Assembly (NCBI GenBank): GCA_903882665.1 | Contig: CAIRXW010000035.1 | Span: forward strand, 1-64,000 | Direction of reading: 5' to 3' | Source of the DNA: an uncultured Chlorobiaceae bacterium | GTDB taxonomy: Bacteria > Bacteroidota > Chlorobiia > Chlorobiales > Chlorobiaceae | Length of the DNA stretch: 64,000 bases | Notes under the pieces: generated by a model | The model's database searches: none | What the model was told of the DNA's origin: nothing | What the model saw: the letters and a program-made list of their open reading frames with translations, nothing else | Position numbers and translations under genes: made by a program | Part shown: one piece after another, positions 55,739 to 64,000 of the stretch | Layout: each line of letters opens with the position of its first letter | Numbering within the stretch: the first letter of the stretch is position 1

Positions 55739-56296
55739 TTATATCGCTGCGGCAGTGGGTGGCAGCTCCCGCCACCCGGGATAATAGGTGTTCAGCCAGG
55801 CGGTGGCATTGATATCCCCAAGCCTTGCGGCCTCGCGGAAGTCCTCCATACGGCCGAAAAGATCGCCAGTTTTGCTTTTAGCGATGCCTCGATGAAAAAA
55901 CGCTACGGCCATTTTTTTGTCAAGTTCTATGGCTTGTGAAAAATCGGGAATAGCTCCAGCAAAATCTCCAGTCATGTTTTTAACGATGCCCCGGTTATAG
56001 TAGCCGATACTCTTGAAAGAGGGCGCGCCGAACATTATGACCATTGAAAAGTCGTTGATGGCTTGAGCATATTTTTTCAACTGCTGCTGTGCGATTCCCC
56101 GCATCTGGTAAGCCATGGCAAATGCAGGATCGATCTCAATGGCGTTTGAATACAATTTTACTGCGCTTGCAAGGTCACCCCTAAGGTGTCGTTCAAATCC
56201 CTGGTTAAACGAGCTGTTGGCTGATTCCGCCAGGGCTACGCGGCCTGCAAGCAGAAGAAATGCGGTGATAACGGTGATATAATAAATCCTTCTCAT
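55739..56296 (-). CDS. Exported tetratricopeptide-repeat protein
   Basis: A 185-residue protein with a signal peptide (YYITVITAFLLLAGRVALAE) and about four TPR units (ASAVKLYSNAIEIDPAFAMA, KKYAQAINDFSMVIMFGAP, GDFAGAIPDFSQAIELDKKM and a Sel1-like last repeat). It would act in the periplasm as a protein-interaction scaffold. It is encoded alone, convergent with the amt-PII operon. Partner unknown. Confidence 0.85.
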   Translation of the reverse strand: MRRIYYITVITAFLLLAGRVALAESANSSFNQGFERHLRGDLASAVKLYSNAIEIDPAFAMAYQMRGIAQQQLKKYAQAINDFSMVIMFGAPSFKSIGYYNRGIVKNMTGDFAGAIPDFSQAIELDKKMAVAFFHRGIAKSKTGDLFGRMEDFREAARLGDINATAWLNTYYPGWRELPPTAAAI

Positions 56297-56498
56297 GTAT
56301 GATACTCTGCCAGGGTCAAAAGATAAAATAGATACACAGCCTCCTCATTCGACCGACTAAATACTAATAGTTTTCGAGACTTTGAAGTTCCTTTTTATTT
56401 GCGTTGTGCCGTGATGGTATGTCTCCCCTTTATTTGCATCTTTTCGTATGCTTTTTCTATCTTGTTTCTGTCTCTTTTGTCAACTCAGCTCCCCGGTA

Positions 56499-57233
56499 AT
56501 GTTCAGGATCAGCCTCGAAGAATTTGAAGGGCCGCTTGATTTGCTCCTTTTTTTTATCAGGCGCGACGAACTTGATATTTATAATATCCCCATTTCGAAA
56601 ATTACCTCCGATTTTATCGGTTATCTTCGGGATGCGGGAAACCTGAACCTTGAAATTGCTTCGGAATTTATCTATATGGCCTCCATGCTGATGAGCATCA
56701 AGGCAAAAATGCTGCTTCCGCATACCGCAGAGGAGGGAGCTGAAACCGATGAGTTCGATCCGAGAAGTGAGCTTGTTGAGCGCCTGCTTGAGTACAAGCG
56801 GATCAAGGAGGCCGCCGAGGCCCTCAATAAGCTTGCCATCGAGCGCGAAAAGCTCTTTCCTCGAGGCTTTTTTGAGAAGTTGGAGCCGGAGGTTATTGAC
56901 GAACTGGATGAGCCCGCCAAGCGACCAACGCTCTATCATCTTATGCTGGCCTATAAATCTGTACTGGAACACATGCCCCCTCCTCCCATGACGCGCAATG
57001 TTATGGATGCGCCGGTTACGGTGGAAGAGCAGACCGTCCTGATTTTATCGAAACTTCAGAACCGGATGCAGGTTTCCTTTGTATCTGTACTTGAGGGAGT
57101 TACTGAACGAATCATTCTTGTTGTGACCTTCCTTGCCGTGCTTGAGCTTTGTAAAAACGGCAAAATTGTTGTGCTGGTAAAGGATGGTCATGACGATTTC
57201 TGGATAGCCCGGAGAGTCGGGTACTGTCCCTGA
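56499..57233 (+). CDS. scpA: Segregation and condensation protein A
   Basis: About 244 residues from ATG 56499; an earlier frame start lacks homology. FEGPLDLLLFFIRRDELDIYNIPISKIT is the ScpA kleisin N-domain and binds the Smc neck. The C-terminal winged-helix part is IILVVTFLAVLELCKNGKIV. It bridges the Smc ATPases with ScpB for chromosome condensation. No scpB lies next to it in the window. The TGA stop lies within a CCTGAT tandem repeat. The start is preceded by a pyrimidine-rich leader. Confidence 0.9.
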   Translation: MFRISLEEFEGPLDLLLFFIRRDELDIYNIPISKITSDFIGYLRDAGNLNLEIASEFIYMASMLMSIKAKMLLPHTAEEGAETDEFDPRSELVERLLEYKRIKEAAEALNKLAIEREKLFPRGFFEKLEPEVIDELDEPAKRPTLYHLMLAYKSVLEHMPPPPMTRNVMDAPVTVEEQTVLILSKLQNRMQVSFVSVLEGVTERIILVVTFLAVLELCKNGKIVVLVKDGHDDFWIARRVGYCP

Positions 57234-57264
57234 TCCTGATCCTGATCCTGATCCTTAACCTTAA
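57229..57264. repeat. Hexanucleotide repeat (CCTGAT)x4 then (CCTTAA)x2 spanning the scpA stop
   Basis: Four exact CCTGAT units (57229-57252) run into two CCTTAA units (57253-57264). The first unit contains the TGA stop of scpA. Together with the TCCATY repeat at 42961 this is the second hexamer tract at a gene boundary. Confidence 0.85.
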
Positions 57265-57283
57265 CCTTTAATTATTGCGTCCC

Positions 57284-58558
57284 ATGCCGGAAATTATACC
57301 ATTCAGGGGGATTCTGTACAGTCCCGAATTGCTGAAAAATGCGTCAGATCTGATTTGCCCCCCTTACGATGTCATCTCTTCGGAGTTTCAGCAGCAACTC
57401 TACGGCAGCTCACCCTTCAACGCAATACGCCTTGAGCTTCCACTGGAGGCCGATCCCTATAGCGCGGCAGCAGAACGTCTCGGCGAGTGGCTGCAGACGG
57501 GCGAACTTTTGGCCGATCCCGTTCCTGCCATCTACCCCTATTTTCAGTCCTTCGAGGATACCGACGGAGTTTCGCATACCCGGTGCGGATTTTTTGCCGC
57601 CATGCGTCTGCACGATTTTGCGGAAAAAAAGGTACTGCCCCACGAAAAAACCCTTTCAGGCCCAAAAGCTGATCGCCTGAACCTCTTCAGAAAAACCAAA
57701 ACCAACATTAGCGGCATTTTTGGTCTTTATGCCGATGAAACAAAAGTGGCTGATCGCCTGATGAAAGCTTTTGCCGGGAGCCATGAGCCAATTGTTGATG
57801 CCCTCTTTCAGGGTGTGAGCAACCGGATGTGGAGGATAACGGATCCTGAACTTGTCGGGCAGTTCCAGCACTCATTGCTCGATCGGGCCGTTTATATCGC
57901 CGATGGCCATCACCGTTATGATACCGGTGTCAACTATCGCCACGAGCGTGCAGCGGCGAACCCCGCCCATACCGGCAATGAGCCCTACAACTTTATTTTG
58001 ACCTATCTGGCCAACATTCATGACGAAGGGCTGCTTATTTTTCCGATTCACCGCCTCGTGCACAGTCTGGAAGGATTTGATGCCGCTTCGTTGAAGTCAC
58101 GGCTTGAAGAGTTTTTTACTGTTACGGAGTTGCCAGGCAGGGCTGGCCTCAAGGCATTTCTTTGTGGCGAAGCCTCAAACTATGCATACGGAGTGGTTGC
58201 CCCGGGCATGATTCTTGGCATAAGCCTGAAAATCGATCCAAAACCCCTCCTTGACGCTGCCCGTCCGGAGGCCCTGCAGCGTCTTGGTCTGGTGCTTCTG
58301 CACGATCTGGTGCTGGCCAGGCTGCTTTGTATTTCACAGGAGGCTATGGCCAAGCAGAGTAATCTGCTCTACGTTCATGATGATCGTGAAGTTTTTGAGG
58401 CGGTCGATTCCGGAAAGGTGCAGGTTGGATTTGTGGTCAAGCCGACGACTGTTGAGCAGGTGCTCGCCGTATCGGAGACCGGAGAGGTGATGCCGCAGAA
58501 ATCGACCTTCTTCTACCCGAAGCTGATGACTGGCATGCTCTTTAACCCGCTTGACTGA
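57284..58558 (+). CDS. DUF1015 family protein
   Basis: About 424 residues from ATG 57284. EIIPFRGILY at the start, CPPYDVISSEFQ, LPHEKTLSGPKADRLNLF and VYIADGHHRYDT are hallmarks of DUF1015. The conserved His-Glu and the DGHHR segment suggest an enzyme active site, but no reaction is established. It is sometimes mentioned as SerC-like in annotation, which I do not endorse. It ends 7 bases before tsaE and is likely cotranscribed with it. Confidence 0.88.
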   Translation: MPEIIPFRGILYSPELLKNASDLICPPYDVISSEFQQQLYGSSPFNAIRLELPLEADPYSAAAERLGEWLQTGELLADPVPAIYPYFQSFEDTDGVSHTRCGFFAAMRLHDFAEKKVLPHEKTLSGPKADRLNLFRKTKTNISGIFGLYADETKVADRLMKAFAGSHEPIVDALFQGVSNRMWRITDPELVGQFQHSLLDRAVYIADGHHRYDTGVNYRHERAAANPAHTGNEPYNFILTYLANIHDEGLLIFPIHRLVHSLEGFDAASLKSRLEEFFTVTELPGRAGLKAFLCGEASNYAYGVVAPGMILGISLKIDPKPLLDAARPEALQRLGLVLLHDLVLARLLCISQEAMAKQSNLLYVHDDREVFEAVDSGKVQVGFVVKPTTVEQVLAVSETGEVMPQKSTFFYPKLMTGMLFNPLD

Positions 58559-58565
58559 GCCCATA

Positions 58566-59006
58566 ATGACCGAAGAGTTTATCTCCCTCTCCGCAGAAGA
58601 GACCGGCGAGTATGCCCGCCGGTTTGCCGTGACCCTTCAGCCTGGCGACATGGTCTCGCTTTGCGGTGAGCTCGGTGCAGGCAAGACCGAATTCATGCGT
58701 GGGATTACCGAGTTTTTGAACTGCGACGACCAGCTCTCCAGCCCCACCTTTCCCCTCTTGAATATCTATGAGGGGTCGCTGGATGGCAAGCCGGTCACGG
58801 TTCACCATTTCGACCTCTACCGAATCAACTCGCTCCAGGAGCTTGAGGGGATCGGTTTTGACGAGTATCTCTCCATCGGCGATTTTTCCTTTGTGGAGTG
58901 GGCTGACCGTTTTCCGGAATATGCTCTCCTCTATACGGTAACGATCACTCTTGAATATGCAGGGAGCGAGAGCCGCAGAATTGTTATCAAACGCAAAACC
59001 TCATGA
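58566..59006 (+). CDS. tsaE: tRNA threonylcarbamoyladenosine biosynthesis ATPase TsaE
   Basis: About 146 residues from ATG 58566. The P-loop is CGELGAGKTEFMRGI, switch SSPTFPLLNIYEG and HFDLYRINSLQELEGIGFDEYL are family signatures. It hydrolyses ATP to reset the TsaB-TsaD complex in t6A synthesis. It overlaps tsaB by 4 bases, so the two are coupled. Normal length, intact motifs. Confidence 0.93.
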   Translation: MTEEFISLSAEETGEYARRFAVTLQPGDMVSLCGELGAGKTEFMRGITEFLNCDDQLSSPTFPLLNIYEGSLDGKPVTVHHFDLYRINSLQELEGIGFDEYLSIGDFSFVEWADRFPEYALLYTVTITLEYAGSESRRIVIKRKTS

Positions 59007-59677
59007 ATATTCTTGCCATAGAGTGCACCCATGCTGCACTGAGCGTCGCGGTCATGCATGCCAGTGTTGCTGCCGAAGTCAAGAGCACTGACTGGAAAAA
59101 GGCCGCAGAATCGCTTGTTCCGCTGATCGAAGAGGTGATGGCCGAAAGTGCTCTCGACCTCAAGCTGCTCGACTGCATTGCTATTTCATCCGGTCCCGGC
59201 TCCTTTACCGCCCTGCGCATCGGCATGGCGGTTGCCAAAGGAGTTGCCTGCGGCCTCGGCATTCCGCTTGTGCCGGTACCCACCATGCCAGCCATGGCTG
59301 CATCGCTGCAGGCTGAAGCCGGCTCGGTCATCGCGGTTATTCCATCTCGCAAGGGTGAATATTATTATGCAGCTTATCTTTCTGGGGAGCTCTCTTCAGG
59401 TGTCTGGCATGATGAGGTCAAGAGAGGCTCTGCGGCTGATGTTGTTGCTGCGGCTTCTGCTTCCTCAGGGAACGGAGGATCTGTTGTTGTCGGACGCGGG
59501 CTCAATGAGTTTATCCCGTTGCTGGCCGGTTCCGGTGCGGAGTATCGGGAAGCGGATCATTTTTCCGCCAGTGCTCTTTTCATGGCTGCCGAAAGGCTTT
59601 TTGCCGGGGCGGATGCCGCAGAGTTGAACGGGGTTGCGCCCGATTACCGGCAGATTTTTACTCCCAATGGAGGGTGA
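59003..59677 (+). CDS. tsaB: tRNA t6A biosynthesis protein TsaB
   Basis: A 224-residue ASKHA-fold protein. ILAIECTHAALSVAVMH opens the fold, and ISSGPGSFTALRIGMAVAKG is the most conserved TsaB stretch. TsaB dimerises with TsaD and does not bind ATP itself. It is coupled to tsaE by an ATGA overlap. tsaD is not in the window. Length is normal. Downstream lies the decayed patch 59867-61741. Confidence 0.93.
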   Translation: MNILAIECTHAALSVAVMHASVAAEVKSTDWKKAAESLVPLIEEVMAESALDLKLLDCIAISSGPGSFTALRIGMAVAKGVACGLGIPLVPVPTMPAMAASLQAEAGSVIAVIPSRKGEYYYAAYLSGELSSGVWHDEVKRGSAADVVAAASASSGNGGSVVVGRGLNEFIPLLAGSGAEYREADHFSASALFMAAERLFAGADAAELNGVAPDYRQIFTPNGG

Positions 59678-59866
59678 GTTGCTGTATGGAAGCGTTTCTT
59701 TCTGCTTATATTCCCTGTGATCTAATGATTAAAGGTATTTGACCGTTTTTTCTCTCCGGAACATTGTTAAAAACCGTAATCAACTATAATGAAAGAAAAC
59801 AACCATCTGCTTTTTCCTCATTAAGTAGTTCTATCTTAAATCATTTAACCGAGAGAGGAACTCATC

Positions 59867-60874
59867 GTGGGGAACCATGACCGAACTGTCACAATTGCTG
59901 TAGTTAATGATGATGTTACATCCGTTGACGCGGATGTGCTTGTTTTGAAATATGCACAAGCGCATTATGGGCTTGATCTTGTTGTTTCCAAAAAATTAAT
60001 CCGATTGGGAGTAGATGAACAACAGTTATAGCCTAAACCTGGAACCTCAAGTTTTTTTCATTCTTGAGGTGGTATACGTCCTAAGAACGTTTTAGTTGTT
60101 GGTGTAACTACTCTTTATGAATTCAATTATAAGGATATTCGGATATTTGCCAGGACAGCATTGGAGGCATTGTCTGATTATGAGAAAAATGCCAAAGCTG
60201 AGCATGTTTGTTTGACGCTGCATGGCGCCGAATATGGTTTGGATGAAATTGAGGCATTCGAGTCAGAGATCGCTGGATTGATTGATGGAATCACTCAAGG
60301 GCTTATTCCAAAGAGCATTAAGAGAATATCTATTGTTGAATTGGATGACAGGCGTGCCACTCGCTTGAAAAAAGTGCTGAGAGATCTGATTCCACAAGGT
60401 TATGTTGAGTCGAACCTAAACAAGTATTTACGGACATCTGAAGAATCTGTTTCCGAAAAGTTTCGATCTGTCGGATATTCGTCTGCTGAAAAGCCACATC
60501 TATTTGTTGCAATGCCGTTTAGTATTGAAATGGAAGATGTTTATGAATATGGCATACAAAATGCGGCAAGAAAGACTGGCTTTCTCTGCGAAAGGGCTGA
60601 CTTATCCGCCTTCACAGGAGATGTTATGGATTGGGTCAGAAAGCGCATACGAAGTACCTCATTGTTGATTGCAGAGTTAACGGGTGCGAATGCAAATGTT
60701 TATTTGGAGGTGGGATACGCATGGGGTGTCGGAGTCAAGACTGTTTTGCTTGTGCAGGAGTCAGACCAGTTGAAATTCGATGTTAGGGGTCAGAGGTGCA
60801 TAGTATATACCAGAATAAAAGACCTCGAAGAAAAGCTTTACAAAGAATTGGTTGTGTTAAAAGATAATATCTAA
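59867..60874 (+). pseudogene. TIR/deoxyribosyltransferase-like protein gene broken by two in-frame stops
   Basis: From GTG 59867 (after a GAGAGAGGAAC leader) one frame of 336 codons runs to 60874, interrupted only by TAG at 60029 and TGA at 60065. Reading through, the first ~170 residues have an alpha/beta pattern (VTIAVVNDDVTSVDADVLVL, then RPKNVLVVGVTTLYEF and HVCLTLHGAEYGLDEIEAFE). The C-terminal half (HLFVAMPFSIEMEDVYEYGI, LLIAELTGANANVYLEVGYA) matches a TIR-like/nucleoside 2-deoxyribosyltransferase-like fold common in defence genes. A CCTCAAG/CTTGAGG inverted repeat (60045-60069) covers the second stop. Only the part after 60161 is open. It may be dead or two-part. Confidence 0.65.
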
Positions 60875-60968
60875 CAATGAACTTGAGTGTTATGTGGTTA
60901 TTTTAATGTGCTTTGTCTAACATTTTTACTCTCGCTCATGGGCCTCAGAAGCCTTAAATGCGGAAGAT

Positions 60969-61002
60969 ACCCTACATCATCCTACCCGTTCTTCTGTAGG
61001 GT
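60969..61002. repeat. Inverted repeat (hairpin 1)
   Basis: Perfect arms ACCCTACA (60969-60976) and TGTAGGGT (60995-61002) with an 18-base loop, 95 bases after the TIR-like pseudogene. It may be a terminator without T-run or a mobile-element remnant. Confidence 0.5.
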
Positions 61003-61022
61003 GTTCTGAAAACTGATACCAT

Positions 61023-61075
61023 GGTCAGCATATAAGCTTACAATCCTCTTTCGATTGTCAGTCTATATGCTGACT
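61023..61075. repeat. Long imperfect inverted repeat (hairpin 2)
   Basis: Two nested arm pairs share one centre: GTCAGCATATA (61024-61034) with TATATGCTGAC (61064-61074), and ACAATC (61040-61045) with GATTGT (61053-61058). The span 60875-61193 holds no gene. The structure resembles a MITE or REP-like hairpin, but no flanking target duplication was found. Confidence 0.55.
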
Positions 61076-61193
61076 GCCGTGGACAAAAAGTCATTACGGA
61101 TATAGTAGTCCCAAAAATACATTTTGATGAGTCCTCTGTTAATTTGTATGTTATTGAAATACGTTGAAATACAAATTTATGACAGGTGAACGG

Positions 61194-61467
61194 ATGTTAT
61201 CAGCAGCAAAGCAAAAAGACCCACGAGGTCAGGTCAGCTTCAAAATTGCCCCTAAGTACCAAAAACAGAATTGAGCAACTGGCTGTGGCAGCGAGAAGGA
61301 CAAAAACATTTGTGATCGAAGAGGCGATCAACCATTACCTTGCCCTTAATGAGTGGCAGATCGAGAGCATTCAGGATGGTCTTCGTGACCTTGCGGAAGG
61401 AAATGTTATGTCACAGGAAAGCATGATCGAACTCTGGGAGAGAAAAATTGCGGGTACAGTGGACTGA
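61194..61467 (+). pseudogene. Ribbon-helix-helix antitoxin, probably frameshifted
   Basis: ATG 61194 has an AGGTG ribosome binding site. It reads MLSAAKQKDPRGQVSFKIAP, KYQ and then stops at a TGA. The next frame continues NRIEQLAVAARRTKTFVIEEAINHYLALNEWQIESI to the stop at 61467. Removing one A from the AAAAA run near 61262 joins them into one ribbon-helix-helix antitoxin. An unbroken frame from GTG 61186 also exists, but its N-terminus (NGCYQQQSKKTHEV) lacks antitoxin character. The gene overlaps the toxin remnant by 20 bases. Frameshift is inferred, and the alternative of an intact GTG-started gene remains open. Confidence 0.5.
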
Positions 61468-61741
61468 AAAGGCAAAAATCCGCCTTGAAGAAATAGAAGC
61501 ATACATTGCCCATGAAAGCCCAGTGGCTGCCAGGAAGATCATGCTCATGATTATCAAAAAAACTGCCACTCAGCTTTCAAAATACCCTGACAGTTGAAAA
61601 CCTGGTCGACTGACGGGTACACGCGAACTCTTTTTTTCCGATAGTCCATATCTTGTTGTTTATAAGGTTCATCTCGATATCGTGACGATTTTAACGATTT
61701 TCCATATGGCTCAGAATTTTCCGAAAAGAACCCGGGCCTGA
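61448..61741 (+). pseudogene. RelE/ParE-family toxin gene with nonsense codon
   Basis: From TTG 61448 the frame encodes LRVQWTEKAKIRLEEIEAYI, then LSKYPDS, a TGA at 61595-61597, and continues KPGRLTGTRELFFSDSPYLV to FHMAQNFPKRTRA at the TGA 61739. The pattern P-GRPGR-x-x-GTREL and the final I-x-x-FH-x-A-x-x-x-P are RelE/ParE signatures. The stop falls where the family has Gly (GGA to TGA is a single change). The toxin would be truncated before its catalytic half, so the module is dead. Confidence 0.75.
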
Positions 61742-61916
61742 CCAAAATATCCCGCCTTTTCATCCATTTCCGTTCGTCAATACAGAAACGATCAGTATTG
61801 ATGACAACACCCGGCAAGCATCACCTCACGACACTGAAGCACTGCGATCGAATATTCGATGTTGGATCATCCGTCTGGCGAATTCAGGTTGCTGCTTCGA
61901 TATCCACCCGGCTGAT

Positions 61917-61942
61917 GCCGGGATTACTCCCCGGCTTTTTTT
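61917..61942 (+). terminator. Intrinsic terminator
   Basis: GCCGGG (61917-61922) pairs with CCCGGC (61930-61935), followed by seven T. It ends transcription from the decayed patch before rsfS. The rest of 61742-62067 shows no gene. Confidence 0.8.
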
Positions 61943-62067
61943 GCGGTCAGTGAGCTGGCTTTTTTGTATGTTGAAATGTTACCATTATTGCCATATTGTA
62001 GCTGTTTTGTTGCCTGTTGGCGGTAAGTTGTTGTGAAATATAGTTCATTTATGAAGGATGGAGGTTT

Positions 62068-62463
62068 ATGAGTAGCTTGAAAGAGGACGAGATGGTGAGT
62101 GCCACCCAGGCAAAAGAGGTGGCGGTGGGTGAGTTGCTTGCGAGAAGGGCGGCGGAGCTGGCGCTGGAGAAGAAGTGTGAAGAGGTCAAGATTCTTGATC
62201 TTCGTGGGCTGACATCGGTTACGGATTATTTTGTGATTGTGACCGCTGACTCTGATCGTAAGGCAAAGGCTGCGGCGGAGCATATTATTGATGAACTCAA
62301 GGTGGATGGTGAGCGTCCGATGCATGTTGAAGGGATGGATTCCATGCACTGGATTCTGCTCGACTATATTGATGTTGTTGTCCATGTTTTTATGCCGGAT
62401 GAACGCAGTTTTTATGACCTTGAATCGCTCTGGTCGGAGGCGCCGGTAATCACGCTGAGCTGA
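62068..62463 (+). CDS. rsfS: Ribosomal silencing factor RsfS
   Basis: A 131-residue RsfS/YbeB/Iojap protein. [41 protein letters not shown] and [20 protein letters not shown] are the conserved blocks. It binds uL14 on the large subunit and blocks subunit joining in starvation. An ATGAAGGATGGAGG leader gives a strong ribosome binding site 6 bases before the ATG. Intact and alone, upstream of gyrA by 122 bases. Confidence 0.94.
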   Translation: MSSLKEDEMVSATQAKEVAVGELLARRAAELALEKKCEEVKILDLRGLTSVTDYFVIVTADSDRKAKAAAEHIIDELKVDGERPMHVEGMDSMHWILLDYIDVVVHVFMPDERSFYDLESLWSEAPVITLS

Positions 62464-62585
62464 TATTCTTGCCGCTTTTGCGCAGTTTCCTCTTGTTCTT
62501 GAGGCTGCGTCGTTAAGAATTCATACGGATTTTTATACATTGTGCCGTTGAGTTATTTATATCAATTATCACCCAGGATTTATCT

Positions 62586-64000
62586 ATGCAGCGCGAAAGA
62601 ATAGTCCCGATCAGTATTGAAGAAGAAATGCGGGGTTCTTATCTCGATTATTCGATGTCGGTCATTGTCAGTCGTGCGTTGCCTGACGTGCGGGACGGTT
62701 TGAAGCCGGTTCACCGCAGGGTTCTTTTCGGTATGCATGAACTTGGTCTGCAGGCAGGCAAGCCCCATAAAAAGTCTGCCCGTGTTGTCGGTGAAGTGCT
62801 TGGCAAGTTTCATCCCCATGGCGATACAGCGGTCTATGACAGTCTGGTGCGCCTGGTGCAGGAGTTTTCGATGCGCTATCCCCTTATTGACGGTCAGGGT
62901 AACTTTGGCTCGGTTGATGGCGATTCTCCGGCGGCTATGCGATACACTGAAGTGCGCATGAAGAGTATTGCCGGTGAGATGCTGAAGGATCTCGACAAAG
63001 GCACCGTCGATTTCTCCCTTAATTTTGATGACTCCCTTGAGGAGCCGACCGTTCTGCCTTCGGCGATTCCCAACCTCCTTGCGAATGGTTCGTCAGGGAT
63101 TGCTGTCGGTATGGCAACCAATATTCCGCCCCAGAATCTCCGTGAGATTGTTGATGGCATGATAGCCCTGATCGCCAATCCGGAGCTGGAAGTGGCCGAT
63201 CTCATGAAATTTGTTATCGCACCGGATTTTCCAACCGGTGGTATTATTTACGGATACGAGGGTGTCCGTTCCGCGTATCTGACCGGCAGGGGCAAGGTGG
63301 TGATTCGTGCGCGGGCCATTGTGGAGATTACCCCGAAAAACAGCAGGGAGTCCATTGTGGTCACGGAACTTCCCTATCAGGTGAACAAGGTGCGGCTGAT
63401 CGAGAAAATCGTTGAGCTGGTGCACGATAAAAAGCTTGAAGGGATTGCCGATATTCGCGACGAGTCTGACCGTGACGGTATGCGACTGGTGATTGAGTTG
63501 AAGCGGGATGCGGTGGCGATGGTTGTGCTGAACAACCTCTACAAGCATACCCCGATGCAGGATACCTTCGGGGTGATCATGCTGGCGCTGGTTGATGGAG
63601 TGCCGAGGATCCTCAATCTCAAGGAGATGATGGTCTATTATATCAAGCACCGCAACGAGATTGTGCTGCGCCGGACGCAGTTCGACCTTGCGGCCGCTGA
63701 AAAACGGGCTCATATTCTTGAGGGTCTGAAGATCTGTCTTGATAATCTTGATGAGGTGATTACCACGATTCGTGAGTCACCGGATGCATCAACGGCGCAG
63801 GAGCGGCTCATTGAGCGCTTTGGCTTGTCGGAGTTGCAGTCGAAGGCGATTCTTGAGATGCGTCTTCAGCGTTTGACCGGAATGGAGCGCAAAAAGATCG
63901 ACACGGAGTATATGGAGGTTCTTGCCTTCATCGAGGAGATGCGCTTTATTCTCGGCAGTCCGGAGAAGCAGATGCAGATTATCCGCGAAGAGTTGCTGAA
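62586..64000 (+). CDS. gyrA: DNA gyrase subunit A, 5' part (continues past window)
   Basis: 471 codons are in the window from ATG 62586. [30 protein letters not shown] is the GyrA/ParC start. The catalytic Tyr is at 120 in [10 protein letters not shown], and the quinolone-determining helix reads [17 protein letters not shown] with Thr81 at the position of E. coli Ser83. GyrA/ParC cannot be fully separated without the C-terminal GyrA box, which lies outside. The leader has CACCCAGGATTTATCT, with AGGA 10 bases before the ATG. The reading frame is open to the window edge. Confidence 0.93.
   Translation, partial: MQRERIVPISIEEEMRGSYLDYSMSVIVSRALPDVRDGLKPVHRRVLFGMHELGLQAGKPHKKSARVVGEVLGKFHPHGDTAVYDSLVRLVQEFSMRYPLIDGQGNFGSVDGDSPAAMRYTEVRMKSIAGEMLKDLDKGTVDFSLNFDDSLEEPTVLPSAIPNLLANGSSGIAVGMATNIPPQNLREIVDGMIALIANPELEVADLMKFVIAPDFPTGGIIYGYEGVRSAYLTGRGKVVIRARAIVEITPKNSRESIVVTELPYQVNKVRLIEKIVELVHDKKLEGIADIRDESDRDGMRLVIELKRDAVAMVVLNNLYKHTPMQDTFGVIMLALVDGVPRILNLKEMMVYYIKHRNEIVLRRTQFDLAAAEKRAHILEGLKICLDNLDEVITTIRESPDASTAQERLIERFGLSELQSKAILEMRLQRLTGMERKKIDTEYMEVLAFIEEMRFILGSPEKQMQIIREELL

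Noticed and set aside
1-64000. CRISPR array or cas genes
   Set aside because: No regularly spaced direct repeats were seen. The GGDEF protein has canonical GGDEF and FND-x-Y motifs rather than Cas10 features.

Overview
The window looks like a chromosomal segment of a green sulfur bacterium (Chlorobiaceae, Chlorobium/Pelodictyon type). This is inferred from family content: an ArsA-type ATPase, IorAB with PaaK, an Amt/PII pair, TsaE-TsaB, and a DxR-RseP-PrfA block. It has not been confirmed by any search. The right two thirds is compact, moderately GC-rich housekeeping DNA. The left 20 kb is a patchwork of mobile, defence-type and broken genes.

Region 1 (about 1-20 kb) is an accessory island. 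In order it holds an MqsR-like toxin with an odd tail, two paralogous YecA/UPF0149 proteins with SEC-C zinc tails, a hipBA module, a decayed SEC-C tail and an antitoxin fragment, a restriction-modification locus whose HNH nuclease is split by a frameshift, a nuclease plus Ski2-like helicase pair resembling Hachiman, and another SEC-C remnant. It ends with an eight-gene cluster that is the most unusual feature of the window: a complete branched-chain-amino-acid (LIV) type ABC transporter interleaved with a SLATT two-transmembrane protein, an unrecognised 145-residue protein and a GGDEF protein carrying an internally duplicated module. The central genes are much more AT-rich than the flanking transporter genes. 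A 200-base direct repeat (about 84% identical by hand alignment) lies at 1425-1624 and 18559-18758. The second copy is the 5' end of an intact AAA ATPase gene, the first is a stop-ridden fragment, and together they bracket 17 kb of this island.

Region 2 (20-32 kb): a TolC-Usp-EmrA-EmrB efflux operon has a near-consensus sigma-54 promoter and faces a divergent sigma-54 activator gene. Next come a papain-like protease with a chagasin-type inhibitor gene beside it, an aminotransferase/ACT pair, a MazEF-type module with a readable promoter and operator, and a methyltransferase.

Region 3 (32-59.7 kb): a VWA-domain protein; an aryl-pyruvate oxidation operon (iorA-iorB-paaK); arsA-aqpZ; a histidine kinase with a degenerate receiver domain; prfA, rseP, dxr, tRNA-Val, ftsH, pyrF and glmS; an SDR epimerase; a ferritin-like protein; amt-PII; scpA; a DUF1015 protein; and tsaE-tsaB.

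Region 4 (59.7-62 kb) is a small decayed patch: a TIR/deoxyribosyltransferase-like gene with two in-frame stops, two hairpins, and a RelE/ParE-type module whose toxin carries a nonsense codon. The window closes with rsfS and the 5' part of gyrA. No CRISPR array or rRNA was seen.
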